A stretch of 64,000 bases of DNA from Paracoccus sp. C2R09 (GCF_018860625.1 NZ_JAHKQB010000027.1:236635-300634); one strand, 5' to 3'. Shown: positions 1 through 9,001, counted from the stretch's first letter. Made by a program: numbers and translations. Notes: a model not told the origin generated them from the letters alone.

Positions 1-734
1 TCGGTGACGCTGCCATCTTCCAGCGAAACGGTGTGCAGCTGGCCGTCTGCGGCCAACCATGCGGTGTTCGTGCCTTCGGCATCGGTCGCGATGTCGAACG
101 CATAGGTATCGGCGCCCTCGATGCCCAGCTTGCCCACCGCGGCCAGCGTGCCGTCATTGGGCGAGGTCTGCTGGATCAGCGCGACGATTGTGCTGTCGAT
201 ATCGTACATCGCCGTCGCCTCGGGCTTGCCGAAGCTGTTGATATAGGCGGCCGCGACGATGGCAGGGGCCTCGCCCGCATGCATGTCCTGATCCTCGAAG
301 GCCAGGCTGCCATCGACCGTCACGGCACCGGTCTCGATGTCGACGCGGTGGTTCGTGCTGCCCGACATGAAGCGCAGCTTGTCGGCCATCGGGTTTAAAT
401 CGACGATCACGGCGGCGTCGCCCTCGATCGGCAATTCGGTATCCATGGTCGAGATGACGGTCGCGGTGCCGGTCTCGGGGTCGATCTCGACGATCTCGAA
501 GCTGTCCGAGACGCCGATCAGCTGGCCCGTCGCGGGGCGCAGGTCGATGCCCAGCAGCCGGTCCACGCCCTCGACCTCGATCGAGGCGGTGACCGTGGCC
601 GAGGAGGCGTCGATCATGTGCAGCATCTTGTCGCCCGAAAGGCCCACGGCCATATGCGCCCCGTGGTCGTCCGCCATGGCGGCGGTGGTCGTCATCAGCG
701 CGGCGGCGGTCAGTCCTGCAATCTTGTAGGTCAT
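1..734 (-). CDS. DUF4394 domain secreted protein (3' end cut by window)
   Basis: The visible 244 codons begin with a signal peptide (MTYKIAGLTAAALMTTTAAMA) followed by short beta-rich repeats such as the stretch around DRLLGIDLRPATGQLIGV, typical of DUF4394, a beta-propeller-like domain of exported proteins. The start ATG is preceded by an AGGAG ribosome site five bases away. The gene runs off the left edge, so the C-terminus is unseen. No enzymatic residues are evident and the function is unknown; a periplasmic or cell-surface location is inferred from the signal peptide. It lies downstream of and in the same direction as the MDR gene, but about 160 bases and a hairpin separate the two. Confidence 0.7.
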   Translation of the reverse strand, partial: MTYKIAGLTAAALMTTTAAMADDHGAHMAVGLSGDKMLHMIDASSATVTASIEVEGVDRLLGIDLRPATGQLIGVSDSFEIVEIDPETGTATVISTMDTELPIEGDAAVIVDLNPMADKLRFMSGSTNHRVDIETGAVTVDGSLAFEDQDMHAGEAPAIVAAAYINSFGKPEATAMYDIDSTIVALIQQTSPNDGTLAAVGKLGIEGADTYAFDIATDAEGTNTAWLAADGQLHTVSLEDGSVT

Positions 735-862
735 CGGTCAGCTCCTGTCGGGATCGACCGCGGTGCATCCGCAGCCTCCATACCCCTAGGACTCGGGGCG
801 GGGGGCGTTTGGATGCAGACCGACAGAATTTTTTTCGCAACCCGCCGGAAATCGTCGGGCGG

Positions 863-890
863 GACCGGGCGGAGCCATCTCCGCCCGGTC
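863..890 (-). terminator. Inverted repeat downstream of the MDR gene
   Basis: Perfect 12-bp arms (gaccgggcggag / ctccgcccggtc) with a 4-base loop lie seven bases after the stop codon of the minus-strand MDR dehydrogenase. No clean T-run follows on the minus strand, so it is a likely but not canonical terminator. Confidence 0.5.
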
Positions 891-896
891 GATCCG

Positions 897-2000
897 TCAA
901 GGCGTGATCAGGTATTTCTCGCCGGTGGACTTGCGCTCGTAGGCGCGGGCGATCTCGGGGTCCAGCGCCTCTTCCAGCGTGATCCGCGAGGTGTAGTGGC
1001 TGGCGAAGGTCGTCTTCATCTCGTCCGCGACGCGGGCGCGCATGCGCTTGACCACCTCGGCATCGGCGGATTGCAGGAAGGGGAACAGCAGCCAGCCGCC
1101 GATGTTCCAGCTGAAGCCGAAGCCGCGGCGCAGGATCGTGGGCGACAGGTCCAGCGCGCCATAGATATAGGCCTGCTTCATCGTGGTCGAGCCATAGCGG
1201 TTGTAGCTGTCCATCTTGCGCTTGGCGACGGCCTCCATGGCGTTGAGGATGATGCTCGTCATCTCTCCTCCGCCGATGGCGTCGAAGGACATGGTGGCGC
1301 CGGTTTCCTCGATCGCGGCTTCGAGATCCTGCTGGAAGCTGTCGAGGCTGCTGTTCACGACATGGGTCGCGCCCAGATCGCGCAGCAGCTTCACCTGTTC
1401 CTCGGATCGGACGATGTTCACCAGGCCCACGCCGTCATCCTTGCAGATGCGCACCAGCATCTGCCCCAGGTTCGAGGCTGCGGGGGCATGGACGATGGCC
1501 GTGTGGCCCTGCGCGCGCATCGTCTCGACGAAGCCCAGCGCGGTCAGCGGGTTCACGAACAGCGACGCGCCATCCTCGGGGCCGGCATCGTCGGGCAGCA
1601 CGATGCAGCTTTCGCGCTCGATCAGGCGATAGCGCGCATACATCGCACCGCCGATCATGGCGACGCGCTTGCCGATCAGGTCCTGCAGGTCGGAACCCGC
1701 GGCCACGACCTTGCCAGCGCCCTCGTTGCCGACAGGCATGGATTCGCCCAGCCGCGACTCCACGGCCTTCAGCGCCTGCTGCGGCACCTCGGCCAGCAAT
1801 ACGCCATCCTGGGATGTCAGGGTGCCGATATCGGCGGGGCCGAACAGCAGACCCAGATCCGAGGGGTTGATCGGCGCGGCCTCGATCCGGACCAGCAGCT
1901 GCCCCTTGCCGGGTTCGGCCAGCGGCACGGGTTCCAGGTTCACCCGCAGCTTGCCATCGTCGCTGATGGTCGAGCGCAGTTCGATGTTCTCGCGTTCCAT
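897..2000 (-). CDS. Zinc-free MDR-family dehydrogenase (quinone-oxidoreductase-like)
   Basis: A 367-residue medium-chain dehydrogenase/reductase. The N-terminal GroES-like half carries PINPSDLG and NEGAGKVVAAG (about residues 92-102); the Rossmann half carries HAPAASNLGQML (about 171-182), the AxxSxxG-type nucleotide motif of the quinone-reductase branch. No structural-zinc cysteine cluster is visible, so it should be a zinc-independent NADPH-dependent reductase of quinones or enones. I chose the start MERENIEL at 2000 because GGAAGGAACGG precedes it; the frame is open to 2159 but that extension is arginine-rich and unlike the family. It is divergent from the hydroxyacid dehydrogenase. The physiological substrate is unknown. 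Confidence 0.8.
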   Translation of the reverse strand: MERENIELRSTISDDGKLRVNLEPVPLAEPGKGQLLVRIEAAPINPSDLGLLFGPADIGTLTSQDGVLLAEVPQQALKAVESRLGESMPVGNEGAGKVVAAGSDLQDLIGKRVAMIGGAMYARYRLIERESCIVLPDDAGPEDGASLFVNPLTALGFVETMRAQGHTAIVHAPAASNLGQMLVRICKDDGVGLVNIVRSEEQVKLLRDLGATHVVNSSLDSFQQDLEAAIEETGATMSFDAIGGGEMTSIILNAMEAVAKRKMDSYNRYGSTTMKQAYIYGALDLSPTILRRGFGFSWNIGGWLLFPFLQSADAEVVKRMRARVADEMKTTFASHYTSRITLEEALDPEIARAYERKSTGEKYLITP

Positions 2001-2222
2001 TCCGTTCCTTCCGGCTTGTCGTGAATGCGGACCTGCGAACAATGCGGCCCGCCGCCCGTGGTTCCTGCCATGCGGGCAGGTGCCCTGGTCCGGGCGGAAC
2101 ATCCGCCACCCGGCGCGCGACCGCAATCGCCATTCGATCACGGGTGTTTGTCCTTGCACCCGGGGCGATCACCGGACAGCCTTTGCCAAATTGCACAACG
2201 CGCATGACCGACAGAGGCAAAG

Positions 2223-3179
2223 ATGACCGAGAAACCCGAACTGATGGTGATGACGACGCTGCGCCCGCAGGCGATGGCCCGGCTGGAGGACCATTGCACC
2301 CTGCTGCGCTGGGACGAGGCCGGGGACCGTGAGGATTTCCTGCGTTGCCACGGGCCGGGATGCCGGGCCGTCGTGACCAGCGGCCATGTGCCCCTGACCC
2401 GTGGCATGCTGGATGCCATGCCGGATCTGCGACTGGTCTCCTGTTCATCGGCCGGATACGACGCCTTCGACGCCGACGCCCTGGCCGAACGCGGGATCGC
2501 GCTGACGAATACCTCTCGGGCGCTGCATGACGATGTGGCCGATACGGCCATGATGCTGATCCTTGCCGCCCGACGCGCCCTCGTCCCGGCCGAGGCGCAT
2601 GTCCGGTCGGGGGCATGGGCGCGTGACGGAGCGTTTCCGCTGCAGCGCAAGGTGGCCGGAACGCAACTGGGGATCGTCGGCATGGGCACGATCGGGCAAT
2701 CCATCGCGACCCGTGCGCAGGCATTCGGGATGCAGGTGGCCTATTGGAACCGCAGCCCCAGGGATCTGCCCTGGCCGCAGGTGCCCGACCTGGTGCAGCT
2801 TGCCCGCGACAGCGATCACCTGGTCGCCATCGTCGCAGGGGGCGAAGGGACGCGTGGCCTGATCTCGGAGCGGGTGCTGGAGGCGTTGGGCCCCGAGGGT
2901 CTGTTCGTGAACGTCGCGCGTGGAACGGTGGTGGACGAGGCTGCGCTGATCGCCACGCTGACCGATGGGCGCCTGGGCGCGGCCGCGCTGGACGTCTACG
3001 AGAACGAGCCCGCGCCTGACACGCGCCTGACGGGCCTGCCCAATGTCCTGAACTATCCGCACCATGCATCCGGCACGGTCGAGACGCGCGACGCGATGGC
3101 CGGGCTGGCTGCGGACAATGTCGTGGCCTTCTTCGCGGGGGCGCCGCTGATCTCGCCCGTCGATCTGGGACCGCGCTGA
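2223..3179 (+). CDS. D-isomer-specific 2-hydroxyacid dehydrogenase
   Basis: A 318-residue NAD(P)-dependent 2-hydroxyacid dehydrogenase, close in layout to glyoxylate/hydroxypyruvate reductases. The nucleotide fold has GMGTIG at residues 153-158; the catalytic triad is Arg233 in NVARGTVVDE, Glu262 in YENEPAPD and a His at 280/281 in NYPHHASG. It should interconvert a short 2-keto acid and its D-2-hydroxy acid. It ends nine bases from the convergent GntR gene. It could serve the neighbouring CoA-transferase/TRAP pathway, but nothing in the sequence proves a link. Confidence 0.85.
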   Translation: MTEKPELMVMTTLRPQAMARLEDHCTLLRWDEAGDREDFLRCHGPGCRAVVTSGHVPLTRGMLDAMPDLRLVSCSSAGYDAFDADALAERGIALTNTSRALHDDVADTAMMLILAARRALVPAEAHVRSGAWARDGAFPLQRKVAGTQLGIVGMGTIGQSIATRAQAFGMQVAYWNRSPRDLPWPQVPDLVQLARDSDHLVAIVAGGEGTRGLISERVLEALGPEGLFVNVARGTVVDEAALIATLTDGRLGAAALDVYENEPAPDTRLTGLPNVLNYPHHASGTVETRDAMAGLAADNVVAFFAGAPLISPVDLGPR

Positions 3180-3188
3180 GCGCGGCGG

Positions 3189-3854
3189 TCATTCCTCGCG
3201 CAGAAAGGTCGCGGCGGCGGACAGGATATGCGCCTCCATCGTCCGGGCGGCCCAGTCGGGCAGCCCGAGCGCGATGGCCTCGGCGATGTCGTGATGGTGC
3301 CCTGCCGACCGCATGCGCTGACCCAGGCCGTATCGTTGCAGCGTCAGGCTGACGAAGGCCACGTCCACAGTGCTTTGCAGCAGCCTCTCGAGGCGCGGCG
3401 CACAGGCGGCCTCGAGGATCAGCTTGTGGAAGATCGCGTTCTCCTCCTCGATCCGGCGGGTGATGCCGGGATCGCTGCCATTGGCCAGGACGGCGACATG
3501 GCGGGACATGCGCTGCGCGGATTGTCTCAGGGCTTCGCGCTGTTCGGGACTGGCGCGCTCTGCCGCACGCGCGGCGGCATAGGCCTCGAGCCGCGCGCGG
3601 ATGTCGAAGATCTCGCGCATCTCGTCGGGCGTGGGCAGCACGCACCACAGGCCGCTGCCGGTCCGCCGCTGCAGCAGCCCGTCGATCAGAAGCCGTCCGA
3701 TGGCCGCGCGGACGGGGGTCCTGGACAAGCCGAGCATCTGTGCCAGCCCGATCTCGGTCACCTTGCGGTTCGTGGGCAGCCGCCCGTTCAGGATCGCCTC
3801 GCGCAGCTGGCGATAGGCGCGGTCCGCATGGCTTTCGGGCTTCTGGTGTTCCAT
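3189..3854 (-). CDS. GntR-family transcriptional regulator, FCD subfamily
   Basis: A 221-residue regulator. An N-terminal winged helix (AYRQLREAILNGRL, then MLGLSRTPVRAAIGRLLIDG, about residues 13-65) is followed by an all-helical FCD ligand domain with ENAIFHKLI and HHHDIAEAI, which supply the histidines that usually bind a metal and a carboxylate ligand. It is divergently transcribed from the CoA-transferase/lyase/TRAP operon across 128 bases, the classic arrangement for a repressor released by the imported organic acid. The ligand is unknown; a diacid or its CoA-pathway product is inferred from the neighbours. Confidence 0.85.
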   Translation of the reverse strand: MEHQKPESHADRAYRQLREAILNGRLPTNRKVTEIGLAQMLGLSRTPVRAAIGRLLIDGLLQRRTGSGLWCVLPTPDEMREIFDIRARLEAYAAARAAERASPEQREALRQSAQRMSRHVAVLANGSDPGITRRIEEENAIFHKLILEAACAPRLERLLQSTVDVAFVSLTLQRYGLGQRMRSAGHHHDIAEAIALGLPDWAARTMEAHILSAAATFLREE

Positions 3855-3862
3855 GGCTCTGC

Positions 3863-3887
3863 AATACAGAAATTTTTCTGATTGTAT
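3863..3887. promoter_or_regulatory. Candidate operator in the gntR / CoA-transferase gap
   Basis: An AT-rich patch in otherwise GC-rich DNA contains two overlapping inverted repeats, CAGAA-N4-TTCTG and ATACA-N14-TGTAT, immediately upstream of gntR and facing the divergent operon. ATACA/TGTAT half-sites resemble GntR/FCD operators. The two repeats do not share a centre, so the exact site is uncertain. Confidence 0.4.
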
Positions 3888-3982
3888 CCCGATCCACGAT
3901 TTTCTTGCAAGATTCGTTCAGGATGTTCCAGAATGTATCCAAGGAGGCGGCTTTCTGGCCGCGAGGGAGGAAAGGACCAGCC

Positions 3983-5200
3983 ATGAGCAAACCCGAGCCG
4001 CAAGGTTTCGGGCCCCTTCAGGGGCTGCGCGTGATCGAGATGGGGCAGCTGCTTGCGGGACCCTTCGTGGGCACGCGCTGCGCCGATTTCGGGGCCGAGG
4101 TGATCAAGGTCGAGGCCCCCGGCAGCGGCGATCCGATCCGCAACTGGGGGCGCAACCAGTATCAGGGCAAGACGCTGTGGTGGCCGATCATGGCGCGCAA
4201 CAAGCATTCGGTCTCGGCGAACCTTCGCGATCCGCGCGGGCAGGATCTGATACGCAAGCTGATCGGGACCGCCGATGTGCTGATCGAGAATTTCAAGCCC
4301 GGCACGCTGGAAAAATGGGGCATGTCGCCCGAGGATCTGCACGCGATCAATCCGGGCCTTGTCATCGTGCGGGTCTCGGGCTTCGGGCAGACCGGCCCCT
4401 ATTCCTCGCGGCCGGGTTTCGCCTCGGTGGGCGAGGCCATGTCGGGGCTGCGATACATCAACGGCTATCCCGACACGCCGCCGCCGCGGCACGGGATTTC
4501 ACTGGGCGATACGCTGACCGCGCTTTTCGCATTCGAGGGGATGATGATGGCGCTGTTCCGCCGGGATCGGAATGGCGGGCGGGGGCAGGTGGTCGATGCG
4601 GCCATCACCGAAAGCTGCTTTGCGATGCTGGAAAGCTGCGTGACCGAATATTCCAAGACCGGCCATGTGCGCGAACCTTCGGGGTCGGGGCTGGCCAAGA
4701 TCGCGCCCTCGAACATCTATCCCACCGCCGATGCGGGCTATGTCGTCATCGCGGCGAATGTCGATGCGATGTTCCGCAGGCTGGCGCAGGCGATGGACCG
4801 TCCCGACCTGGCGACCGATCCGAAATACGCGACCCATATCGCCCGCGGCGACAACCAGGAGGAACTGGATGCGCTGATCGCCGAATGGTCGGGCGCGTTG
4901 ACCATGGCCGACCTGACCGAGCGGCTCGAACGCTTCGGCGTGGTCTACGGTCCCATCAATTCGATCGCCGAGGTGGTCGAGGATCCGCATTTCCGCGAAC
5001 GCGGCATGGTGCGCGAGTTCGAGGACGAGGATTTCGGCACCATCACCATACCGGGCGTCTTTCCGGTCCTGTCGGACACGCCCGGCGATGTGGCATGGCT
5101 GGGTCCCCAGCAGATCGGGTCGGGCAACGACCGCATCTATGGCGAACTGGGCCTCGATGCGTCGCAGCTTCGGGACCTGCGCGCCGAGGGGGTGATCTGA
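3983..5200 (+). CDS. Family III CoA-transferase (CaiB/BaiF type)
   Basis: A 405-residue formyl-CoA-transferase-fold enzyme that moves CoA between two carboxylic acids. Signature stretches are VIEMGQLLAGPFVG near the N-terminus, VIKVEAPGSGDPIR (about 40-53), NKHSVSANLRDPRGQ, and SLGDTLTAL, in which Asp176 matches the catalytic aspartate. The start at 3983 follows GGGAGGAAAGG; the frame stays open upstream but the extension does not look like this family. It is the first gene of an operon with an HMG-CoA-lyase-like enzyme (4-base overlap) and a TRAP transporter, so it probably activates the imported acid, perhaps using succinyl-CoA as donor. Confidence 0.88.
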   Translation: MSKPEPQGFGPLQGLRVIEMGQLLAGPFVGTRCADFGAEVIKVEAPGSGDPIRNWGRNQYQGKTLWWPIMARNKHSVSANLRDPRGQDLIRKLIGTADVLIENFKPGTLEKWGMSPEDLHAINPGLVIVRVSGFGQTGPYSSRPGFASVGEAMSGLRYINGYPDTPPPRHGISLGDTLTALFAFEGMMMALFRRDRNGGRGQVVDAAITESCFAMLESCVTEYSKTGHVREPSGSGLAKIAPSNIYPTADAGYVVIAANVDAMFRRLAQAMDRPDLATDPKYATHIARGDNQEELDALIAEWSGALTMADLTERLERFGVVYGPINSIAEVVEDPHFRERGMVREFEDEDFGTITIPGVFPVLSDTPGDVAWLGPQQIGSGNDRIYGELGLDASQLRDLRAEGVI

Positions 5201-6102
5201 TGGTGAGTCTGTGCGAAGTCGGACCGCGCGACGGTCTGCAGAACCTCGACCGCGTCTTCTCGGTCGAGGAGCGGATCGAGATGATCACCCGGCTGGCGGC
5301 GGCCGGTATCCGTCACATCGAGGCCGTGAGCATGGTCCACCCGGCCCGCGTGCCCCAGATGGCGGGCGCCGAGGAGGTGCTGGCGGGTCTGCCACCGCTG
5401 CCCGACATCCGCATCGCGGCCCTTGTCCTGAACCTGAAGGGCGCCGAGCGGGCCGTGGCCACGCGCGCGACCGAGCTGCGTTTTGCCATCGTGGCATCGG
5501 ACACGTTCTGCCGGCGCAACCAGGGCATGTCCGCCGAGGACAGCTTGGCCGAATTCGCACGCGCCGCCGCCGTCGCCCGAGAGGCGGGGCGCGACATCAC
5601 CGCCGTCATCGCCACCGCCTATGGCTGCCCGTTCGAGGGCGAGATGCCCGAGGATCGGGTCGCGGCGATGGCGCAGTCGGTGATCCGCGCGGGCGCAGGG
5701 CAGGTCGTGCTGGCCGATACCATCGGCGTGGCGGGGCCGAACGACATTCACCGTGTGCACCGGGCGATGGCCCCCGTCCTTGGCGACACGGGCTGGGGCG
5801 TCCATCTGCACGATACGCGCGGCACCGGAACCGCCAACTTGATCGCCGCGATCGGGCTTGGGGCCGAGGTTGCCGATACCTCGATCGGGGGGTTGGGGGG
5901 CTGCCCGTTCGCACCCCGGGCGACCGGGAACATCGCGACCGAGGATGTGAACTATCTTCTGTCGCGGCAGGGAATGCCGACGGGGCTGTCGCATGACCGC
6001 CTGACCGCGCTGGTCGAATGGCTCGAGGAACGCCTGCCGGGGCGGATCAGCGGCCAACTGGCCCGCGCGGGCTGGTTCGGGCAGCAGGAGGTCGGCGCAT
6101 GA
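5200..6102 (+). CDS. Hydroxymethylglutaryl-CoA lyase-like enzyme
   Basis: A 300-residue DRE-TIM metallolyase. GPRDGLQN (Arg10, Asp11), VHLHDTRGTG (His202, His204) and GLGGCPFAPRATGN (Cys235) match the metal-binding and catalytic positions of HMG-CoA lyase, which splits 3-hydroxy-3-methylglutaryl-CoA into acetyl-CoA and acetoacetate. The Cys loop has Arg where animal and bacterial HMG-CoA lyases usually have Gly, so a related 3-hydroxy-3-alkyl acyl-CoA cannot be excluded. Its start overlaps the CoA-transferase stop (TGATG), which implies coupled translation and consecutive steps. Confidence 0.85.
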   Translation: MVSLCEVGPRDGLQNLDRVFSVEERIEMITRLAAAGIRHIEAVSMVHPARVPQMAGAEEVLAGLPPLPDIRIAALVLNLKGAERAVATRATELRFAIVASDTFCRRNQGMSAEDSLAEFARAAAVAREAGRDITAVIATAYGCPFEGEMPEDRVAAMAQSVIRAGAGQVVLADTIGVAGPNDIHRVHRAMAPVLGDTGWGVHLHDTRGTGTANLIAAIGLGAEVADTSIGGLGGCPFAPRATGNIATEDVNYLLSRQGMPTGLSHDRLTALVEWLEERLPGRISGQLARAGWFGQQEVGA

Positions 6103-7394
6103 TAGAGCCCCTGATCGTCCTGGTCGTCCTGCTGTCGCTGATCGCCATCGGCGCGCCGATCTTCCTGGCGCTGGGGGCGGCGGGCATGATGGGCCTTTAT
6201 ATGGCGCGGGGGGCGATGGCGCTGTTCTTCGGGCCGACATCGCTTTTCGCGCAGCTGAACAGCTTCGAGCTGCTTGCCCTGCCGCTGTTCGTGCTGATGG
6301 GGAATTTCCTGTCCGCGACGCCCGTGGGCGCGAACCTGTATCGGGCGGCGGCGCTGTGGTTCAACCGTTTGCGGGGCGGGCTGGCCATCGCGACGGTTGG
6401 GGCCTCGACCGTGTTCGGGGCCGTGTCGGGCGTGTCGATCGCGGGCGTCGCGGCCATCGGGTCGATCGCGGTACCGCAGATGCTGGCGCGCGGATATTCG
6501 CACCGGCTGGCCGCGGGCAGCGTCGTCAGTTCCGGCGCCCTCGCGATGCTGATCCCGCCAAGCGTTCCGCTGATCATCTATGGCGCGGTGTCGGGCGTGT
6601 CCGTTGCCGACCTGTTCATCGGCGGCGTGGTTCCGGGCGTGATGCTGGCGACGGTTCTTGCGGGATATATCTGGATCCGGGCGACGCTGAACCCCTCCGA
6701 GGCACCGCCGGAAAAGGGCCCCACCGATTGGGGCGCGCGCATCCGGTCGCTGGGCGGGCTGTGGCATGCCGCCGTTCTGGTGGGGCTGGTGCTGGGCGTC
6801 ATCTATACCGGTGTTGCCACCCCGTCCGAGGCGGGCGCATTCGGCGCGCTGGGCGCCCTGGCCCTGGCCGCGCTGGTCTTTCGCAGCCTGACATGGGCGC
6901 GCTTCTGGCAGATCCTTGCCTCCAGTGCGCGGATCTCGGGGGCGATCCTGCTGATCATGGGCTGCGCACGGATCTTCGGGGACTATCTCAACCTGATCCG
7001 GCTGCCCGATACGGTTTCGCAGGCGCTGACGCAGACGCAGCTGCCGGCCTTCGCGATCCTGATGCTGGTGATGATCGCGCTTCTGTTCCTGGGCATGCTG
7101 GTCGATGCGGTCTCGCTGATCGTCGTGACGACGCCGATCCTGCTGCCGCTGATCGGCGCGCTGGGCTATGATCCCCTGTGGTTCGGAATCATCCTGGTGA
7201 TGAACCTGGAAATGGCGGTCATCACGCCGCCGGTGGGGCTGAACCTCTATACGCTCAAGGCGGTCGCGCCTGTCCTTGCGATCGAGGACATCATCCGCAG
7301 CGTGCTGCCCTTCGTGATCCTGCAATTCCTGGTGCTGACGATGTTCGTCCTGGTGCCGGAGCTGGCGCTGTGGCTGCCGGGGCTGATGCCCTGA
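6099..7394 (+). CDS. dctM: TRAP transporter large permease (DctM family)
   Basis: A 431-residue, very hydrophobic protein with about a dozen membrane segments. It has the DctM hallmarks FVLMGNFLSATP, the GAVSGVSIAGVAAIGSIAVPQM loop, LIPPSVPLIIYGAVSGVSVADLF, and NLEMAVITPPVGLNLY near the C-terminus. It is the sodium-coupled transport subunit of a tripartite carboxylate importer. It overlaps the lyase stop by four bases (ATGA). The gene order here is M-P-Q rather than the common P-Q-M. Confidence 0.9.
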   Translation: MIEPLIVLVVLLSLIAIGAPIFLALGAAGMMGLYMARGAMALFFGPTSLFAQLNSFELLALPLFVLMGNFLSATPVGANLYRAAALWFNRLRGGLAIATVGASTVFGAVSGVSIAGVAAIGSIAVPQMLARGYSHRLAAGSVVSSGALAMLIPPSVPLIIYGAVSGVSVADLFIGGVVPGVMLATVLAGYIWIRATLNPSEAPPEKGPTDWGARIRSLGGLWHAAVLVGLVLGVIYTGVATPSEAGAFGALGALALAALVFRSLTWARFWQILASSARISGAILLIMGCARIFGDYLNLIRLPDTVSQALTQTQLPAFAILMLVMIALLFLGMLVDAVSLIVVTTPILLPLIGALGYDPLWFGIILVMNLEMAVITPPVGLNLYTLKAVAPVLAIEDIIRSVLPFVILQFLVLTMFVLVPELALWLPGLMP

Positions 7395-7425
7395 GACCAC
7401 AAGAAAACAAGAGGGAGGAGAAGAC

Positions 7426-8457
7426 ATGACCACGAGAAGACAATTCCTGAGCGCGGGTGCCGTGCTTGGCGGTCTGTCCGTCGCGGGGCTGCCGCGCAGG
7501 GCATTCGCATCCGAGACGCTGACCGGGGTCAGCTATCTACCGCCATCCTATGCCGACCTGGCCTATGGGTCGCAGGGGCTGGTGGACCGCGTGAACGAGG
7601 CCGGGGAGGGCGTCGTCGCACTGGATTACCACGACAGCGGACGCCTTGTTTCGGCCGATGAACAGCTGCCGGCGCTTCGGGCGGGCACCATCGATTTCAT
7701 GTTCCACACCAGCTCCTATGTCACGCGGTCGCTGCCGATCCTGGGGGTGCTGGGCCTGCCGGGCGTGGTCGGCCCGCTTTACGAGAACCCCGACCGCCTG
7801 CGCCGCGGATCGCCCCTGTTCGACCTGATCGCGGCCGAGCTGGAAAAGCAGGGACTGCGCTGCCTGTCGCTTGGCGGTGGCATCATGGAGCCGGAATATG
7901 TCTGGAGCGTCGAGAGCGCGCCGATCACCGATCTGACCCAGATCCAGGGCAAGAAGATCCGGCTCGTCTCGTTCGAGGCGTCGGCGGCGCTGGAACATTT
8001 CGGCGCGGCGCCGGTGCGCATTCCGTCATCCGAGCTCTATATCGCGCTGGAGCGCGGGACCGTCGATGCGGCGGTGGCCAACATCTCGACCATCAACGGG
8101 CGGGCGATCCAGGAACAGGTGCGCTATGCCTATCGCATGCCGGTGACGGGCTTCGCGATCGGCATCTTCACCACGACCCGCCGTTGGGATGCCATGCCCG
8201 AGGATGTGCGCGCCGCCTTCATGGAAGGCGTCGAGTGGTTCGACCAGGAAAGCGCCCGCGCGGCGAACGAGGATTACTTCCGCGACCAGTACTGGCCCGC
8301 CTTCCGCGAAGCGGGCATCGAGGTCATCGAACCGTCCGAGGCCGAGATCGCCGAATTCGACAAGATCAACGCGGATGTGCGCCAGGTCTGGCTGGACGAG
8401 GTCGGGGCCGAGGTCGGCGAACGGGCCATCGCCCTGGCCATGGGCGAGGGGGCCTGA
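7426..8457 (+). CDS. dctP: TRAP transporter solute-binding protein (DctP family), Tat-type signal
   Basis: A 343-residue periplasmic binding protein of the DctP family. The N-terminus MTTRRQFLSAGAVLGG carries a twin-arginine motif and a hydrophobic core ending near AFA, so export is probably Tat dependent, unusual for a small binding protein. Family features include YHDSGRLVSADEQLPALRAGTIDF and IQGKKIRLVSFEASAALEHFGAAPV; the Arg in KKIRLV sits where TRAP binders bind the ligand carboxylate. A GGGAGGAG ribosome site precedes it. It probably binds an organic acid, the substrate of the upstream CoA-transferase. Confidence 0.85.
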   Translation: MTTRRQFLSAGAVLGGLSVAGLPRRAFASETLTGVSYLPPSYADLAYGSQGLVDRVNEAGEGVVALDYHDSGRLVSADEQLPALRAGTIDFMFHTSSYVTRSLPILGVLGLPGVVGPLYENPDRLRRGSPLFDLIAAELEKQGLRCLSLGGGIMEPEYVWSVESAPITDLTQIQGKKIRLVSFEASAALEHFGAAPVRIPSSELYIALERGTVDAAVANISTINGRAIQEQVRYAYRMPVTGFAIGIFTTTRRWDAMPEDVRAAFMEGVEWFDQESARAANEDYFRDQYWPAFREAGIEVIEPSEAEIAEFDKINADVRQVWLDEVGAEVGERAIALAMGEGA

Positions 8458-8461
8458 TCCG

Positions 8462-8962
8462 ATGCGCGCTGTCGACAGGGCCATGGGATGGCTGACCTGG
8501 ATCCTGCAGGCCGGCGGCGCGCTGGTGCTGGCCTTCATGATGGTGACCATCGGCTATGACGCGCTGATGCGCCATTTCTTCGCGCGGGCAACCAGTTGGA
8601 GCATGGAGGTCAACGCCTTCCTGATGGTGTACCTGGCGCTGGTGACGGCGGCGGACACCCTGCGCCGGGGCGAACAGATCGGCATCGGTTTCCTTGCCGA
8701 ACGCGGCAGTCCGCTGCGGCAGCATGTGCTGCGCGTCGTCGTGGCGCTTGTGGGGGCGGTCTTCTCGTTCACGATCGCATGGCGCGGGTGGCTGATGGCG
8801 CATGATGCCCATGCCTATGGCGAACGCGTCAGCAGCGCCTTCGGCACACCGATGTGGATACCCTATGGGCTGATCCCCGTCGGCTTCAGCGTGCTGGGGC
8901 TGCAATTCGTCCTGATGATGCTGACCCGTCCCGCAGGGCAGCAGCGTGCGGATTTCGCCTGA
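8462..8962 (+). CDS. dctQ: TRAP transporter small permease (DctQ family)
   Basis: A 166-residue protein with four hydrophobic segments (near residues 15-35, 50-65, 90-110 and 130-150). It contains the DctQ pattern RHFFARATSWSMEVNAFLMVYLALVTAAD, with an acidic residue at the start of the second helix. It completes the TRAP system with DctM and DctP. It starts five bases after the dctP stop; a longer open frame upstream overlaps dctP and is not used. A strong inverted repeat follows its stop. Confidence 0.85.
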   Translation: MRAVDRAMGWLTWILQAGGALVLAFMMVTIGYDALMRHFFARATSWSMEVNAFLMVYLALVTAADTLRRGEQIGIGFLAERGSPLRQHVLRVVVALVGAVFSFTIAWRGWLMAHDAHAYGERVSSAFGTPMWIPYGLIPVGFSVLGLQFVLMMLTRPAGQQRADFA

Positions 8963-8993
8963 CCGAAGGGGGGCGCAACGCGGCCCCCTTCGG
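8963..8993. terminator. Bidirectional terminator-like hairpin
   Basis: Perfect 10-bp arms (ccgaaggggg / cccccttcgg) around an 11-base loop begin immediately after the dctQ stop, in the convergent gap with the LysR gene. It probably ends both transcripts. Confidence 0.6.
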
Positions 8994-9001
8994 CGCCCCG
9001 G

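Noticed and set aside
3740..3982. N-terminal extension of the CoA-transferase
   Set aside because: The frame is open, but the extension overlaps the GntR gene and the promoter gap, and a strong ribosome site marks the start at 3983.
1435..3990. Very long open frame on the minus strand across three genes
   Set aside because: It is antisense or out of frame to the MDR, hydroxyacid dehydrogenase and GntR genes, is rich in Arg/Pro/Ala with no family resemblance, and is a high-GC artefact.
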